Notes under the pieces: generated by a model
The model's input: only the letters and a program-made list of their open reading frames with translations
Told to the model about the DNA's origin: nothing
Database searches by the model: none
Shown: one piece after another, positions 1 to 6,854 of the stretch
Layout of the letters: the number at the start of each line of letters is the position of its first letter
Position numbering within the stretch: position 1 is the stretch's first letter
Assembly (NCBI GenBank): GCA_002469865.1
Contig: DKOD01000104.1
Coordinates: forward strand, 2,474-19,231
Reading direction: 5' to 3'
Source of the DNA: Alphaproteobacteria bacterium UBA7371
GTDB taxonomy: Bacteria; Pseudomonadota; Alphaproteobacteria; UBA8317
Length of the DNA stretch: 16,758 nucleotides
Position numbers and translations under genes: made by a program

Positions 1-318
1 CAAACGGAGATATCTCTCAGCAAGTGCCGCCGTGACCTCATCCAACCCTCTTACCTCTACCTCATCTATTCGCCCCAAATTAACAATGAGGAGATCATTT
101 TTGATGAACACAGTCGCCAACGGATAGCCAGAATTTTCCAATATATGCACAAGACTATTGGCGGCATTGTAACTATCCATGTCTTTGGAGATTTCAATTT
201 TTCCAAGCAGTGCATCTGGAAGGTTATCGATTTCCCATAATACCTGTGCAGTTGCTTCGCTTTGCAAGCCAAAGGCCATGCTGGTGGCCAGGTAAAACCA
301 TGTTATTTTACTGCTCAT
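1..318 (-). CDS. Partial secreted/outer-membrane protein with POTRA-like domain (ShlB/FhaC-like), N-terminus only
   Basis: This is an uninterrupted reading frame of 106 codons from an ATG at 318 that runs off the left end of the window, so the C-terminus is missing. Residues 1-25 look like a signal peptide: a Lys near the start, a hydrophobic stretch around WFYLATSMAFGL, and an A-T-A|Q cleavage site. Residues about 36-106 read like a POTRA domain, with an alternating helix/strand pattern, the segment ILENSGYPLATVFIKNDLL, then a GRIDEVEVRGLDE segment typical of the end of a TpsB-type POTRA. In two-partner secretion such proteins sit in the outer membrane, and POTRA domains bind the substrate in the periplasm. 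The start is fixed by an AGGAG seven bases upstream. The beta-barrel that would prove the family is outside the window. It could also be another POTRA-bearing outer-membrane assembly factor. The gene stands alone behind a long upstream gap. Confidence 0.55.
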   Translation of the reverse strand, partial: MSSKITWFYLATSMAFGLQSEATAQVLWEIDNLPDALLGKIEISKDMDSYNAANSLVHILENSGYPLATVFIKNDLLIVNLGRIDEVEVRGLDEVTAALAERYLRL

Positions 319-325
319 GCAAAAG

Positions 326-330
326 CTCCT
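326..330 (-). promoter_or_regulatory. Ribosome-binding site deciding the start of the POTRA protein
   Basis: On the minus strand AGGAG lies seven bases before the ATG at 318. This strong match, followed by a good signal peptide, supports the gene despite its truncation at the window edge. Confidence 0.7.
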
Positions 331-566
331 GCGAAGAGGCGGTAAAACCTCTGATTTTTAGAATTTTACTCAACGGAGCAACCATTCTTATTTAACACAA
401 AACCGCATCGACATCTTGTGTTTGGTTTTGAGGCCACTGTTTTGGCTTAACCACGCGGCGGCTCAGGCGCAAATTTTTGTACTACCATGGCGCTTTTGAG
501 CAAATCTTTTATGCCAAATCAAGTCAAATTGGGTTTTTGCAAATATTTGTTTGGTGATTTGAAGTA

Positions 567-589
567 GATCATTAATGCGTAGAATGATC
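567..589. repeat. Perfect 7-base inverted repeat (possible operator)
   Basis: GATCATT (567-573) and AATGATC (583-589) are exact reverse complements separated by nine bases. No T-run follows on either side, so it is not a typical intrinsic terminator. It lies between the tRNA-Gln terminator and the POTRA gene. A regulator-binding site is possible, but no family can be named. Confidence 0.35.
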
Positions 590-610
590 AGGCAAAGGAA
601 ACTGCTATTC

Positions 611-632
611 CAAAAAAAGCCAAAGCTTGGCT
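611..632 (-). terminator. Intrinsic terminator of tRNA-Gln, overlapping its CCA end
   Basis: Read on the minus strand, AGCCAA-GCT-TTGGCT forms a six-base-pair stem with a three-base loop (618-632), followed directly by a run of seven T (612-618; the first T also closes the stem). The left arm is the encoded GCCA end of the tRNA plus the base before it and one base after it. Confidence 0.8.
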
Positions 633-702
633 GGGGTGGTAGGATTCGAACCTACGATACACGGTACCAAAAACCGATGCCTTACCACTTGGCTACACCC
701 CA
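628..702 (-). tRNA. tRNA-Gln (anticodon UUG), CCA encoded
   Basis: The minus strand folds into a complete 75-nt cloverleaf. The acceptor stem is TGGGGTG/CACCCCA and the D arm is GCC-AAGTGGTAA-GGC. The anticodon loop is TTTTGGT, giving anticodon TTG. The T arm is GTAGG-TTCGAAT-CCTAC, followed by discriminator G and an encoded CCA. The U1-A72 first pair is a known glutamine tRNA identity element. The anticodon stem has a T-T mismatch at its outermost pair (27-43), which is tolerable. The gene is divergent from the LOG operon and followed at once by a terminator, so it is a single-gene unit. Confidence 0.97.
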
Positions 703-718
703 ATAGCGAAGCGCAGGA

Positions 719-746
719 TTTACACAAAGTCTGCCCATCTTGGCAA
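719..746 (-). promoter_or_regulatory. Putative sigma-70 promoter of tRNA-Gln
   Basis: On the minus strand, TTGCCA (741-746) and TGTAAA (719-724) are separated by 16 bases, with the -10 box ending 16 bases before the mature tRNA 5' end. This fits a short leader trimmed by RNase P. The match to consensus is moderate. Confidence 0.45.
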
Positions 747-804
747 CAGCCCTTCTTGGACTTTGATGTTCATTGCCTTAAACCAACACCAACCCATGCC
801 CGTT

Positions 805-810
805 AGGAGA
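805..810 (+). promoter_or_regulatory. Ribosome-binding site deciding the LOG-family start
   Basis: AGGAGA lies six bases before the ATG at 817. An in-frame upstream TTG/ATG pair at 763/766 has no comparable site, so the start at 817 is preferred. Confidence 0.75.
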
Positions 811-816
811 CCTTTC

Positions 817-1665
817 ATGAGCCAACGGCCTCAAAAAGCTTACCAAAATAAGGCGTTCATGGATGCCCCCGCGGGCCGGCCATTGCGTATCATGGCAGAA
901 TATATGGAACCCATGAACCGCCTCCATGATCATAACATCCTGGACATGATTGTGTTTTTTGGCTCCGCACGCGCACCTTCACCAGAGCAGGTTTGTGACA
1001 TCCAACATGAGTTAAAAAACGGCGCCAATGCCGAGCGACGCCTGCATCTTGAACGCAAATTATCCTTGGCCTCATCCTATGACAAAACCCGCAAGCTTGC
1101 CCAACTTCTCGCCGGTTGGAGCCAGGAAATATCCCAACAGCGTGGTGAGCAAGGTCAACGCTTTGCAATTGTAACCGGTGGGGGGCCTGGAATCATGGAG
1201 GCAGCCAACCGTGGCGCACATGAGGCAGGCTTACCCTCCATTGGCATGTCCATCGCTTTGGATCATGAAATGGAGCCCAATGCCTATATATCCGACGGAC
1301 TGAGCTTTGAGTTTCATTATTTTTTTATGCGAAAATTCTGGCTCACCTACCTATCCAAGGCCATTGTGGTCTGCCCAGGTGGCCTTGGAACAATCGACGA
1401 ATTTTTTGAGATCATCACATTGTTACAAACCAAAAAGATCAACCGAGCTTTTCCAATTCTTGTGTTGGGCAAAGAGCATTGGCAGGACCTTATCAATTTT
1501 GATGCCATGGTCGAGCGGGGCGTCATCAATCGGGAGGATCTGGATCTGTTTACCATGACCGACGACGTTGATGAGGGATTTCAATGGTTGAAAAGTCAGT
1601 TGTCAGGCTGGGCCTTAGATCATCCTGGGGCAGGCATGAGTGAAGAAGATTTGAGTATTATTTGA
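817..1665 (+). CDS. LOG-family (TIGR00730-type) nucleoside-monophosphate phosphoribohydrolase
   Basis: The 282-residue protein carries both LOG signatures: GGGPGIMEAANRGA at 121-134 and PGGLGTIDEFFE at 187-198, with FFGSARAP at 48-55 as the first Rossmann strand. LOG enzymes cleave the N-glycosidic bond of nucleoside 5'-monophosphates, releasing the free base and ribose 5-phosphate. Cytokinin nucleotides are the plant substrates, and purine or pyrimidine monophosphates are those of bacterial relatives. It is cytosolic. It is longer than the roughly 180-residue plant-type LOG because of an N-terminal extension and an insert around 60-110, and so resembles the longer bacterial branch. The older label 'lysine decarboxylase' for this family is a misannotation. 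The stop overlaps the tsaC start as TGATG, so the two are likely co-translated. The exact substrate cannot be read from the sequence. Confidence 0.85.
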   Translation: MSQRPQKAYQNKAFMDAPAGRPLRIMAEYMEPMNRLHDHNILDMIVFFGSARAPSPEQVCDIQHELKNGANAERRLHLERKLSLASSYDKTRKLAQLLAGWSQEISQQRGEQGQRFAIVTGGGPGIMEAANRGAHEAGLPSIGMSIALDHEMEPNAYISDGLSFEFHYFFMRKFWLTYLSKAIVVCPGGLGTIDEFFEIITLLQTKKINRAFPILVLGKEHWQDLINFDAMVERGVINREDLDLFTMTDDVDEGFQWLKSQLSGWALDHPGAGMSEEDLSII

Positions 1666-2615
1666 TGGAATATCTCGATGCTTGTGATGCAGGGGCATGC
1701 CTACGTGCCGCAAATCTTCTATCCTGGGGCAAAAATGTGGTCGTTCCAAGCGAAACTGTTTATGGCCTGGCTGGCCTTGCCAGAAGTGATTTGGGGGTTG
1801 CTGGCATTTTTAAAGCCAAGAAGAGACCATCAGATAACCCGCTCATCGTCCATGTGCTCGGCAAAAATATGGCCCAGGAGCTAGCCCATATTGAAGGGCT
1901 TGCCGAAAGATTAATGGACCATTTTTGGCCAGGTCCCCTTACCATCTTGCTGCCAAAGAAAGAAGGCGCTGCATTATCCAGCCTTGTCACGGCAGGCTTG
2001 CCCCAACTTGCCCTAAGGGCACCTTCTCACCCGATATTTCGGGAGCTTATTGCCATGACAGGCCCTCTTGCAGCTCCCTCGGCAAATCCCTCAGGTGCAC
2101 CAAGCCCCACCAGACCGGAGCATATCCTTGCAAACCCACCTTCAGGGGTGGATGCCTTGCTTGCAGCAGGCCCATGCGCATGCGGGCTTGAATCAACCGT
2201 GGTTGGGATTGAACATGGCCATATTATTATTCATCGACCCGGAATGATCACCAGTGAAGCATTATCCGCTCACGCCCCAACAACCATTCTGCGCGACAAA
2301 GAACAAAGCGCATCACCAGGCCTACGCCACAGGCATTATGCGCCCAAAGCCAATCTTATTCTCAACCAACCAAAACCAGTCCAAGGTCAATTTCATATTG
2401 CCTTTGGGCCAAGTGCGCATGCCGATTTCCAATTATCGGCATCAGGCGACCTTGCCGAAGCCGCACAAAGGCTATTTCATGGATTGATGGAAGCAGACCG
2501 AATGGGCGCCAAAATGGCATCCGTGGCGCCCATTCCCAATGAAGGACTGGGCATTGCCATCAATGAACGTTTGCAACGTGCTGCAGCTGGGGGAATTGTT
2601 GATGTCGAGTCTTGA
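1665..2615 (+). CDS. tsaC: L-threonylcarbamoyladenylate synthase (Sua5/YrdC/YwlC family)
   Basis: The enzyme makes threonylcarbamoyl-AMP from threonine, bicarbonate and ATP, the first step of the t6A37 modification of ANN-decoding tRNAs. It has 316 residues, with a YrdC domain over roughly the first 200. Visible motifs are PSETVYGLA (28-36), KAKKRPSDNPLIVH (50-63), FWPGPLTI, then APSANPSG and the late STVV. A linker SPGLRHRHYAP leads to the small C-terminal Sua5 domain, which separates it from the short single-domain TsaC of E. coli. The ATG at 1665 overlaps the LOG stop as TGATG; a TTG one codon earlier is less likely. Its last 14 bases overlap the next gene, pointing to tight coupling. The partners TsaB, TsaD and TsaE are not in the window. 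Confidence 0.93.
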   Translation: MEYLDACDAGACLRAANLLSWGKNVVVPSETVYGLAGLARSDLGVAGIFKAKKRPSDNPLIVHVLGKNMAQELAHIEGLAERLMDHFWPGPLTILLPKKEGAALSSLVTAGLPQLALRAPSHPIFRELIAMTGPLAAPSANPSGAPSPTRPEHILANPPSGVDALLAAGPCACGLESTVVGIEHGHIIIHRPGMITSEALSAHAPTTILRDKEQSASPGLRHRHYAPKANLILNQPKPVQGQFHIAFGPSAHADFQLSASGDLAEAAQRLFHGLMEADRMGAKMASVAPIPNEGLGIAINERLQRAAAGGIVDVES

Positions 2616-4008
2616 CGCATTGGCCAATATTTTTGGGCCCGATCAATTGGTAACAGATGAACATGTTCTGGAACCCATGCTCAAAGAATGGCGAGACCGT
2701 TTTTTTGGCACCACCACCGCTGCATTATTTCCCAAAAATACTGACGATGTTGTGCGCATGATTCAGATTATCGCTGCCCATGGCGACCATATCATTACCC
2801 AGGGCGGCAATACCGGTTTGGTGGGCGGACAAATCCCACGAAACAAGCGCGAATTCATTCTATCCACCAAAAAAATGAACAAAATTCGCAAGGTGAATCC
2901 AGAAAACAACTCCATCACCGCCGAAGCTGGCACCACCTTACATGAAGTTCAAATGGCGGCTGCGGATATTGACCGCCTCTTTCCGCTCTCCCTTGCCTCG
3001 GAAGGAAGCTGCACCGTGGGTGGCAATCTTGCAACCAATGCAGGTGGCACGGCTGTATTGCGTTATGGCAACATGCGCGATCTTTGTTTGGGCTTGGAAT
3101 TTGTGACCGCTGACGGAAGCATTCACGATAATTTGTCCGGTCTTCGCAAGGACAACACAGGTTATGATCTTCGCCATTTGATGGTAGGATCTGAAGGCAC
3201 ACTTGGGATCATCACCGCTGCGACGTTAAAATTATTTGCCGCGCCACGCGATCGCCAAGTGGTCATGGCAGGCCTTGAAAGTCCTTCCGATGCCGTTGCC
3301 TTGCTTTCCCTCGCCCAGGAACTTGGCCAAGAACAATTATCCATGTTCGAAATCATGCCGCGCATCGGCATTGAATTTGTGACCCAATATATTCCTGGCC
3401 GAAGGGACCCTCTGGAAGCAGCATATCCTTGGTATGTGCTTGTGGAATATTCTGGGGGCAGCAAACAAGGCGCGCTTAACGGGCTCATGGAGCGTTTGAT
3501 GGAAGAGGGTCTGGAGCGTGGCTTGATCAAAGACGCCGCCTGGGCGCAAACAGAACAACAGGCAAAAGACCTCAAATATCTTCGTGAAGATTTTTCTGAA
3601 GCCCAAAAACATGCTGGGGCCAGGATCAACCATGATATTTCCCTGCCAGTTCAGCTTATTCCCCAATTCATGGAAGAAGGGGCCAAGGTTGTATCCTCGG
3701 TTTGCCCAGATGCCCGTATTGTCTCATTCGGCCATCTTGGTGATGGCAATCTCCATTACAATGTGTCCCAACCAATTGGCATGGACAGGGATGCATATCT
3801 TGCGCTTTGGGAAACAATGAATGAGAAAGTTCATGACCTGGTTGTGTCCATGGGAGGATCCATCAGCGCCGAGCATGGCATTGGCGTGCTCAAAAATGAT
3901 GAGTTGGCCCGTTACAAAAACCCCGCCGATTTGACCATGATGAGGGCCATAAAACAGGCTGTTGATCCAGGAAATCTGTTCGCGCCAGACCGCATCCTCA
4001 GGGCCTAA
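2602..4008 (+). CDS. FAD-linked D-2-hydroxyacid dehydrogenase (D-2-hydroxyglutarate/D-lactate dehydrogenase family, GlcD-like)
   Basis: The 468-residue protein has an N-terminal PCMH-type FAD domain and a C-terminal FAD-oxidase domain. The FAD-binding loop TQGGNTGLVGGQIP is at 66-79 and GGNLATNAGGTAVLRYGNMRDL at 140-161. The C-terminal part has GHLGDGNLHYN (377-387) with the His and Asp expected to bind the catalytic metal, AEHGIG (423-428) with the active-site His, and the closing DPGNLFAPDRIL. These features fit the D2HGDH subgroup, which oxidises D-2-hydroxyglutarate to 2-oxoglutarate and passes electrons to an acceptor such as ETF or quinone. D-lactate or glycolate cannot be excluded. The ATG at 2602 follows a GGGGGA and overlaps tsaC by 14 bases; an upstream ATG at 2539 lies deep in tsaC and is not preferred. 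The stop overlaps the convergent LysE gene. Confidence 0.9.
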   Translation: MSSLDALANIFGPDQLVTDEHVLEPMLKEWRDRFFGTTTAALFPKNTDDVVRMIQIIAAHGDHIITQGGNTGLVGGQIPRNKREFILSTKKMNKIRKVNPENNSITAEAGTTLHEVQMAAADIDRLFPLSLASEGSCTVGGNLATNAGGTAVLRYGNMRDLCLGLEFVTADGSIHDNLSGLRKDNTGYDLRHLMVGSEGTLGIITAATLKLFAAPRDRQVVMAGLESPSDAVALLSLAQELGQEQLSMFEIMPRIGIEFVTQYIPGRRDPLEAAYPWYVLVEYSGGSKQGALNGLMERLMEEGLERGLIKDAAWAQTEQQAKDLKYLREDFSEAQKHAGARINHDISLPVQLIPQFMEEGAKVVSSVCPDARIVSFGHLGDGNLHYNVSQPIGMDRDAYLALWETMNEKVHDLVVSMGGSISAEHGIGVLKNDELARYKNPADLTMMRAIKQAVDPGNLFAPDRILRA

Positions 4009-4652
4009 ATAAGCGCCCCACTGGTTGCTACTTTATAGAGAATAAAGCTTGCAAATCCTAAGATGGCAACATTTGAAGCCTGGTTGAGGCGGTGAAGCCA
4101 TTGCGGGTCGATGCGGCCATGAAAAAATCCAACAATAAAGGTGAGCATGAGCCACCATAGCGTGGCGCCAAGCGCCACGCCTAAAACCATTTCCAAGCCC
4201 GCCTTGCCCGCATCATCGCTCATCACAAAACCGCCTGCGCCTGCAAACAAAGCCAGCACCCCCAACAGGGCCATGGGGTTGGTGATGGTCATCACAAAGG
4301 TCATCACCATGGATTGCCAAGTTCCCGCTGTGGCGCCCGCTGCCACCTTGCCATCTTCGGCTTTGGGTTCACGGCCATACAAAAGGCCATAGCCACCAAT
4401 AGCAAGCAAAAAGACCCCCCCAATGATCTGAAGCCAAAAGCCATGGGATTTGAGGAAGCTGCTGATGGCGACAAATTGCAGGGATGCCGCCAAAGCAAAG
4501 ATGGTATCGCCCAACACCGCACCCAGCCCTGCAAGAAAACCACTGATACGCCCCAGCCTTAAGGTGCGCTGAATACAGATCACATTGACGGGCCCCACCG
4601 GTGCCGCCACCAACATGCCAATCAAAACACCATTGATCACACCGTCAAACAT
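4005..4652 (-). CDS. LysE/RhtB-family amino-acid exporter
   Basis: The 215-residue membrane protein has about six hydrophobic segments (roughly 3-25, 38-64, 74-93, 112-141, 151-178, 192-208), the length and topology of the family. The N-terminal PVGPVNVICIQRTL with GRISGFLAGLGAVLGDTIFA is the usual LysE signature. A hydrophilic loop at 94-111 follows the third segment, and the ITNPMALLG motif is in the fourth. Members export amino acids or related metabolites by proton antiport at the inner membrane; the substrate here is unknown. The gene follows pyrC by 12 bases on the same strand, so it probably shares its transcript. Its TAG stop overlaps the TAA of the convergent dehydrogenase within the tetranucleotide CTAA. 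The ribosome-binding site is weak (GCGGGT). Confidence 0.88.
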   Translation of the reverse strand: MFDGVINGVLIGMLVAAPVGPVNVICIQRTLRLGRISGFLAGLGAVLGDTIFALAASLQFVAISSFLKSHGFWLQIIGGVFLLAIGGYGLLYGREPKAEDGKVAAGATAGTWQSMVMTFVMTITNPMALLGVLALFAGAGGFVMSDDAGKAGLEMVLGVALGATLWWLMLTFIVGFFHGRIDPQWLHRLNQASNVAILGFASFILYKVATSGALI

Positions 4653-4664
4653 CGATGACCCGCT

Positions 4665-5996
4665 TCAATTGTTAACCTGTTCTGTTTCAAAAAACCGCAG
4701 TGACTCCCCCAATGGTGCTTCGGCAAGCTTGCCCTCACGCATGACAATATTCCCACGAATAATGGTCATGACTGGCCATGACGGAAAAACCTCATCCTCA
4801 AATGGTGACCAACCGGAACGAGAACAGACCTGATCCCTGGTAAATTTGTGCTGGGCATGGCGGTTAATGATGGAAAAATCAGCATCAAAACCACGTGCAA
4901 TACGCCCCTTCCCCACCAGACCAAAAACCCTGGCCGGACCGGTGCAGATCATATCAATCAAACGTTCCATGGTCATCCTACCCTCGGCCACATGACGCAG
5001 CATGACAGGCAAAATGGTTTGCACACCGGTCATTCCCGAGGGGGTGTTGGGGTAGGTTTGGGCTTTTTCTTCTAATGTATGGGGGGCATGGTCCGAGCCA
5101 AGAAGATCAAAAACACCCTCCTCAACACCACGCCACAAACCGATGCGATGGGAGTTTTCACGGATGGGCGGGTTCATTTGTGCATGGGTTCCCAGCCGTT
5201 CATAGCAATCTGGCGCATGGAGGGTGAGGTGCTGCGGCGTTACCTCGGCAGTAACCAAATCCTTATGGGCGGCAAGCATATCAACCTCATCGGAGGTGGT
5301 GACATGCAAAACATGAATGCGGCGATGGGCTTCCTTGGCCAAACGCAAAATACGCTTTGTGGCCAAAATAGCTGTTTCGGTGTCACGCCAAACGGGATGG
5401 GTTGAAGGGTCGCCTGTAAGGGCATGTTCTTTGCGGGCAATCAGCCGAGCTTCATCTTCGGCATGGATGGCAACACGGCGCCTACCTGAAGCAAGCACCC
5501 TGGCCAAGGTTTCATCATCCGACACCAAAAGACTTCCGGTGGATGACCCCATAAACACCTTAACACCACAAACACCTGGCAGATTTTCTAAGGTGGCAAG
5601 CTGCTCCACATTGTCACCAGCAGCACCCACGTAAAAAGCATATTCACACCAGCTTGAGTGAGCAGCGCGCGCCATTTTGTCTTCCATGGCCTCCATGGTG
5701 GTGGTCCCGGGCTTGGTGTTGGGCATTTCAAACACACCGGTGATCCCACCCATGACCGCGCTGCGGGTCCCACTTTCCAGATTTTCTTTATGCTCCAATC
5801 CTGGTTCCCGGAAATGGACTTGGGTATCGATGGCACCAGGAAGAACATCAAGCCCATCAGCATCGATGACCTCCTTGGCCGACAGGTCCAACTTGCCCAG
5901 GGCCACAATTTTTCCATTCAAAACGCCCACATCCGTTTGCCTGGGACCCGATGCAGTCCAAACCTGTCCACTTTTGATGATAAGATCCAGCGACAT
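4665..5996 (-). CDS. pyrC: Dihydroorotase, class I (PyrC)
   Basis: This amidohydrolase catalyses ring closure of carbamoyl-aspartate to dihydroorotate in pyrimidine synthesis. The protein has 443 residues, normal for class I. Visible motifs are IDTQVHFREPG (56-66), EMPNTKP (90-96), GVKVFMGSSTGSLLV (144-158) with Lys146 as the likely carboxylated metal bridge, IHAED (177-181), HVTTS (231-235) and GSDHAPHT (300-307). The usual H-x-H of the first metal site is Q-x-H here (Gln59, His61), treated as a finding. The start at 5996 has GGAG six bases upstream; a frame extending to 6113 exists but would run into the divergent ygfZ gene. The lysE gene lies 12 bases downstream. The related hydantoinase or allantoinase is less likely given FREPGLEHKE and the lineage context. 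Confidence 0.9.
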   Translation of the reverse strand: MSLDLIIKSGQVWTASGPRQTDVGVLNGKIVALGKLDLSAKEVIDADGLDVLPGAIDTQVHFREPGLEHKENLESGTRSAVMGGITGVFEMPNTKPGTTTMEAMEDKMARAAHSSWCEYAFYVGAAGDNVEQLATLENLPGVCGVKVFMGSSTGSLLVSDDETLARVLASGRRRVAIHAEDEARLIARKEHALTGDPSTHPVWRDTETAILATKRILRLAKEAHRRIHVLHVTTSDEVDMLAAHKDLVTAEVTPQHLTLHAPDCYERLGTHAQMNPPIRENSHRIGLWRGVEEGVFDLLGSDHAPHTLEEKAQTYPNTPSGMTGVQTILPVMLRHVAEGRMTMERLIDMICTGPARVFGLVGKGRIARGFDADFSIINRHAQHKFTRDQVCSRSGWSPFEDEVFPSWPVMTIIRGNIVMREGKLAEAPLGESLRFFETEQVNN

Positions 5997-6046
5997 GACA
6001 TGCTCCATGTTGGTTTCGGTGGGCGCTTGGCCACATCCCTCAAAAA

Positions 6047-6075
6047 GGTCATAATCCCCATAGCCAGATTTGACC
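6047..6075. promoter_or_regulatory. Imperfect dyad in the pyrC/ygfZ divergent promoter region
   Basis: GGTCATAATC (6047-6056) faces GATTTGACC (6067-6075). The arms pair over nine bases with one extra T in the left arm and a ten-base spacer. It sits in the 102-base gap that must hold the promoters of both divergent genes. A regulator site or overlapping promoter elements are possible; no known operator is recognised. Confidence 0.3.
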
Positions 6076-6098
6076 ATCATTCTTGGCAGAAAAGAGGC

Positions 6099-6854
6099 AT
6101 GCTTTTGAAACAACTACCAAACAGAAATGTCATCAGCATCAAGGGTGAAGGCGCGCTCACCTTTTTGGATGGGCTGGTAACCAATCATCTTGACGAAGGA
6201 AAACTTGCCAAAGGTGAGCTTATCCATGCGGCCTTGTTAACCCCACAGGGAAAATACCGGGCGGATTTTTTGATCAGCATGACACAAGACGGCATGTTGT
6301 TGTTGGATCATGATGCTGGATTGGGTGATGATTTGTTGCGGGCATTGAAAATGTACAAATTGCGCTTGCCGTTGGAGCTAAAACCCCAGGCAGGCATCGT
6401 CGCCTGGCACCCCAACCAAGGCATGATGGATCCAAGAGATCCAGCACTTGGAGCTCGCTCTTATGGCCCTGAACATTCAGGCGATGCCACCGCACAATAT
6501 GAAGAATTACGTATTAAGGCAGGGATCCCCGATAGCCCTGACTTCATGATAGCCCAACCTTTTTGGCTCGAAACTGGGGCATTGCAACGCCATGGCGTGT
6601 CCATGAATAAAGGCTGCTTCATCGGCCAAGAAGTAACTGCGAGGATGCATCACCGTGATGCCATACGCCGTACCTTCACAAAAATCAGCTCCGACAAAGC
6701 AACCCCAGAGGCAGGCACCAACATCACCGATGAACAAGGACGTCCTGCCGGCATCATCACGTCACGATGGGGCAATCAGGGCCTGGCCTATATACGAAAG
6801 GACCGGAGCAATAATTTGCAAGCGGATGGTTGCAATTTGGAGATCATGCCATGA
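6099..6854 (+). CDS. ygfZ: YgfZ/GcvT-like folate-binding protein (Fe-S cluster maintenance)
   Basis: The 251-residue protein belongs to the YgfZ/IBA57 branch of the GcvT-like fold. Its signature KGCFIGQE lies at 171-178, holding the conserved Cys of the family's K-G-C-x-x-G-Q-E motif. The N-terminal GEGALTFLDGLVTN (16-29) and LLTPQGKYRADFLI (46-59) are also typical. Family members bind tetrahydrofolate and support assembly or repair of certain 4Fe-4S enzymes; they are not glycine-cleavage aminomethyltransferases. The ATG at 6099 has a GAGG too close to serve well, and the in-frame TTG at 6105 is spaced better, so the true start may be two codons later. A much longer upstream frame (from 5658) runs antisense through pyrC and was rejected. 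The stop overlaps the next gene as ATGA. The same-strand nadA encodes a 4Fe-4S enzyme, a plausible client. Confidence 0.88.
   Translation: MLLKQLPNRNVISIKGEGALTFLDGLVTNHLDEGKLAKGELIHAALLTPQGKYRADFLISMTQDGMLLLDHDAGLGDDLLRALKMYKLRLPLELKPQAGIVAWHPNQGMMDPRDPALGARSYGPEHSGDATAQYEELRIKAGIPDSPDFMIAQPFWLETGALQRHGVSMNKGCFIGQEVTARMHHRDAIRRTFTKISSDKATPEAGTNITDEQGRPAGIITSRWGNQGLAYIRKDRSNNLQADGCNLEIMP

Larger units (their letters stand above)
319..610. other. Intergenic region upstream of the POTRA gene
   Basis: No open frame with a believable start or ribosome-binding site was found on either strand. The stretch is AT-richer than its surroundings and must hold the promoter of the minus-strand POTRA gene, but no -35/-10 pair of good quality could be picked out. 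It contains the perfect 10-base palindrome CAAATATTTG at 540-549 and the dyad at 567-589 listed separately. Confidence 0.5.

Noticed and set aside
210..395. 61-codon plus-strand frame at the left edge
   Set aside because: It overlaps the minus-strand POTRA gene, which has a strong ribosome-binding site and a signal peptide.
465..498. Weak stem AGGCGC/GCGCTT followed by T-rich sequence
   Set aside because: Six pairs including one G-T pair, a loop of about 19 bases and a broken T-tract; no gene ends upstream on the plus strand that would need it.
3162..3629. 155-codon minus-strand frame inside the FAD dehydrogenase gene
   Set aside because: It lies wholly opposite a gene with strong family motifs, has no family signature and no ribosome-binding site; a shadow of codon usage.
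4001..4030. Possible bidirectional terminator at the dehydrogenase/LysE junction
   Set aside because: Only GGGC/GCCC can pair and no T-run follows on either strand.
5658..6098. N-terminal extension of ygfZ by about 147 codons
   Set aside because: It would run antisense through the start of pyrC, and the added residues do not resemble any YgfZ N-terminus.
5997..6113. N-terminal extension of pyrC by 39 codons
   Set aside because: The internal ATG at 5996 has a well-spaced GGAG and gives the usual class I N-terminus; the extension overlaps ygfZ.
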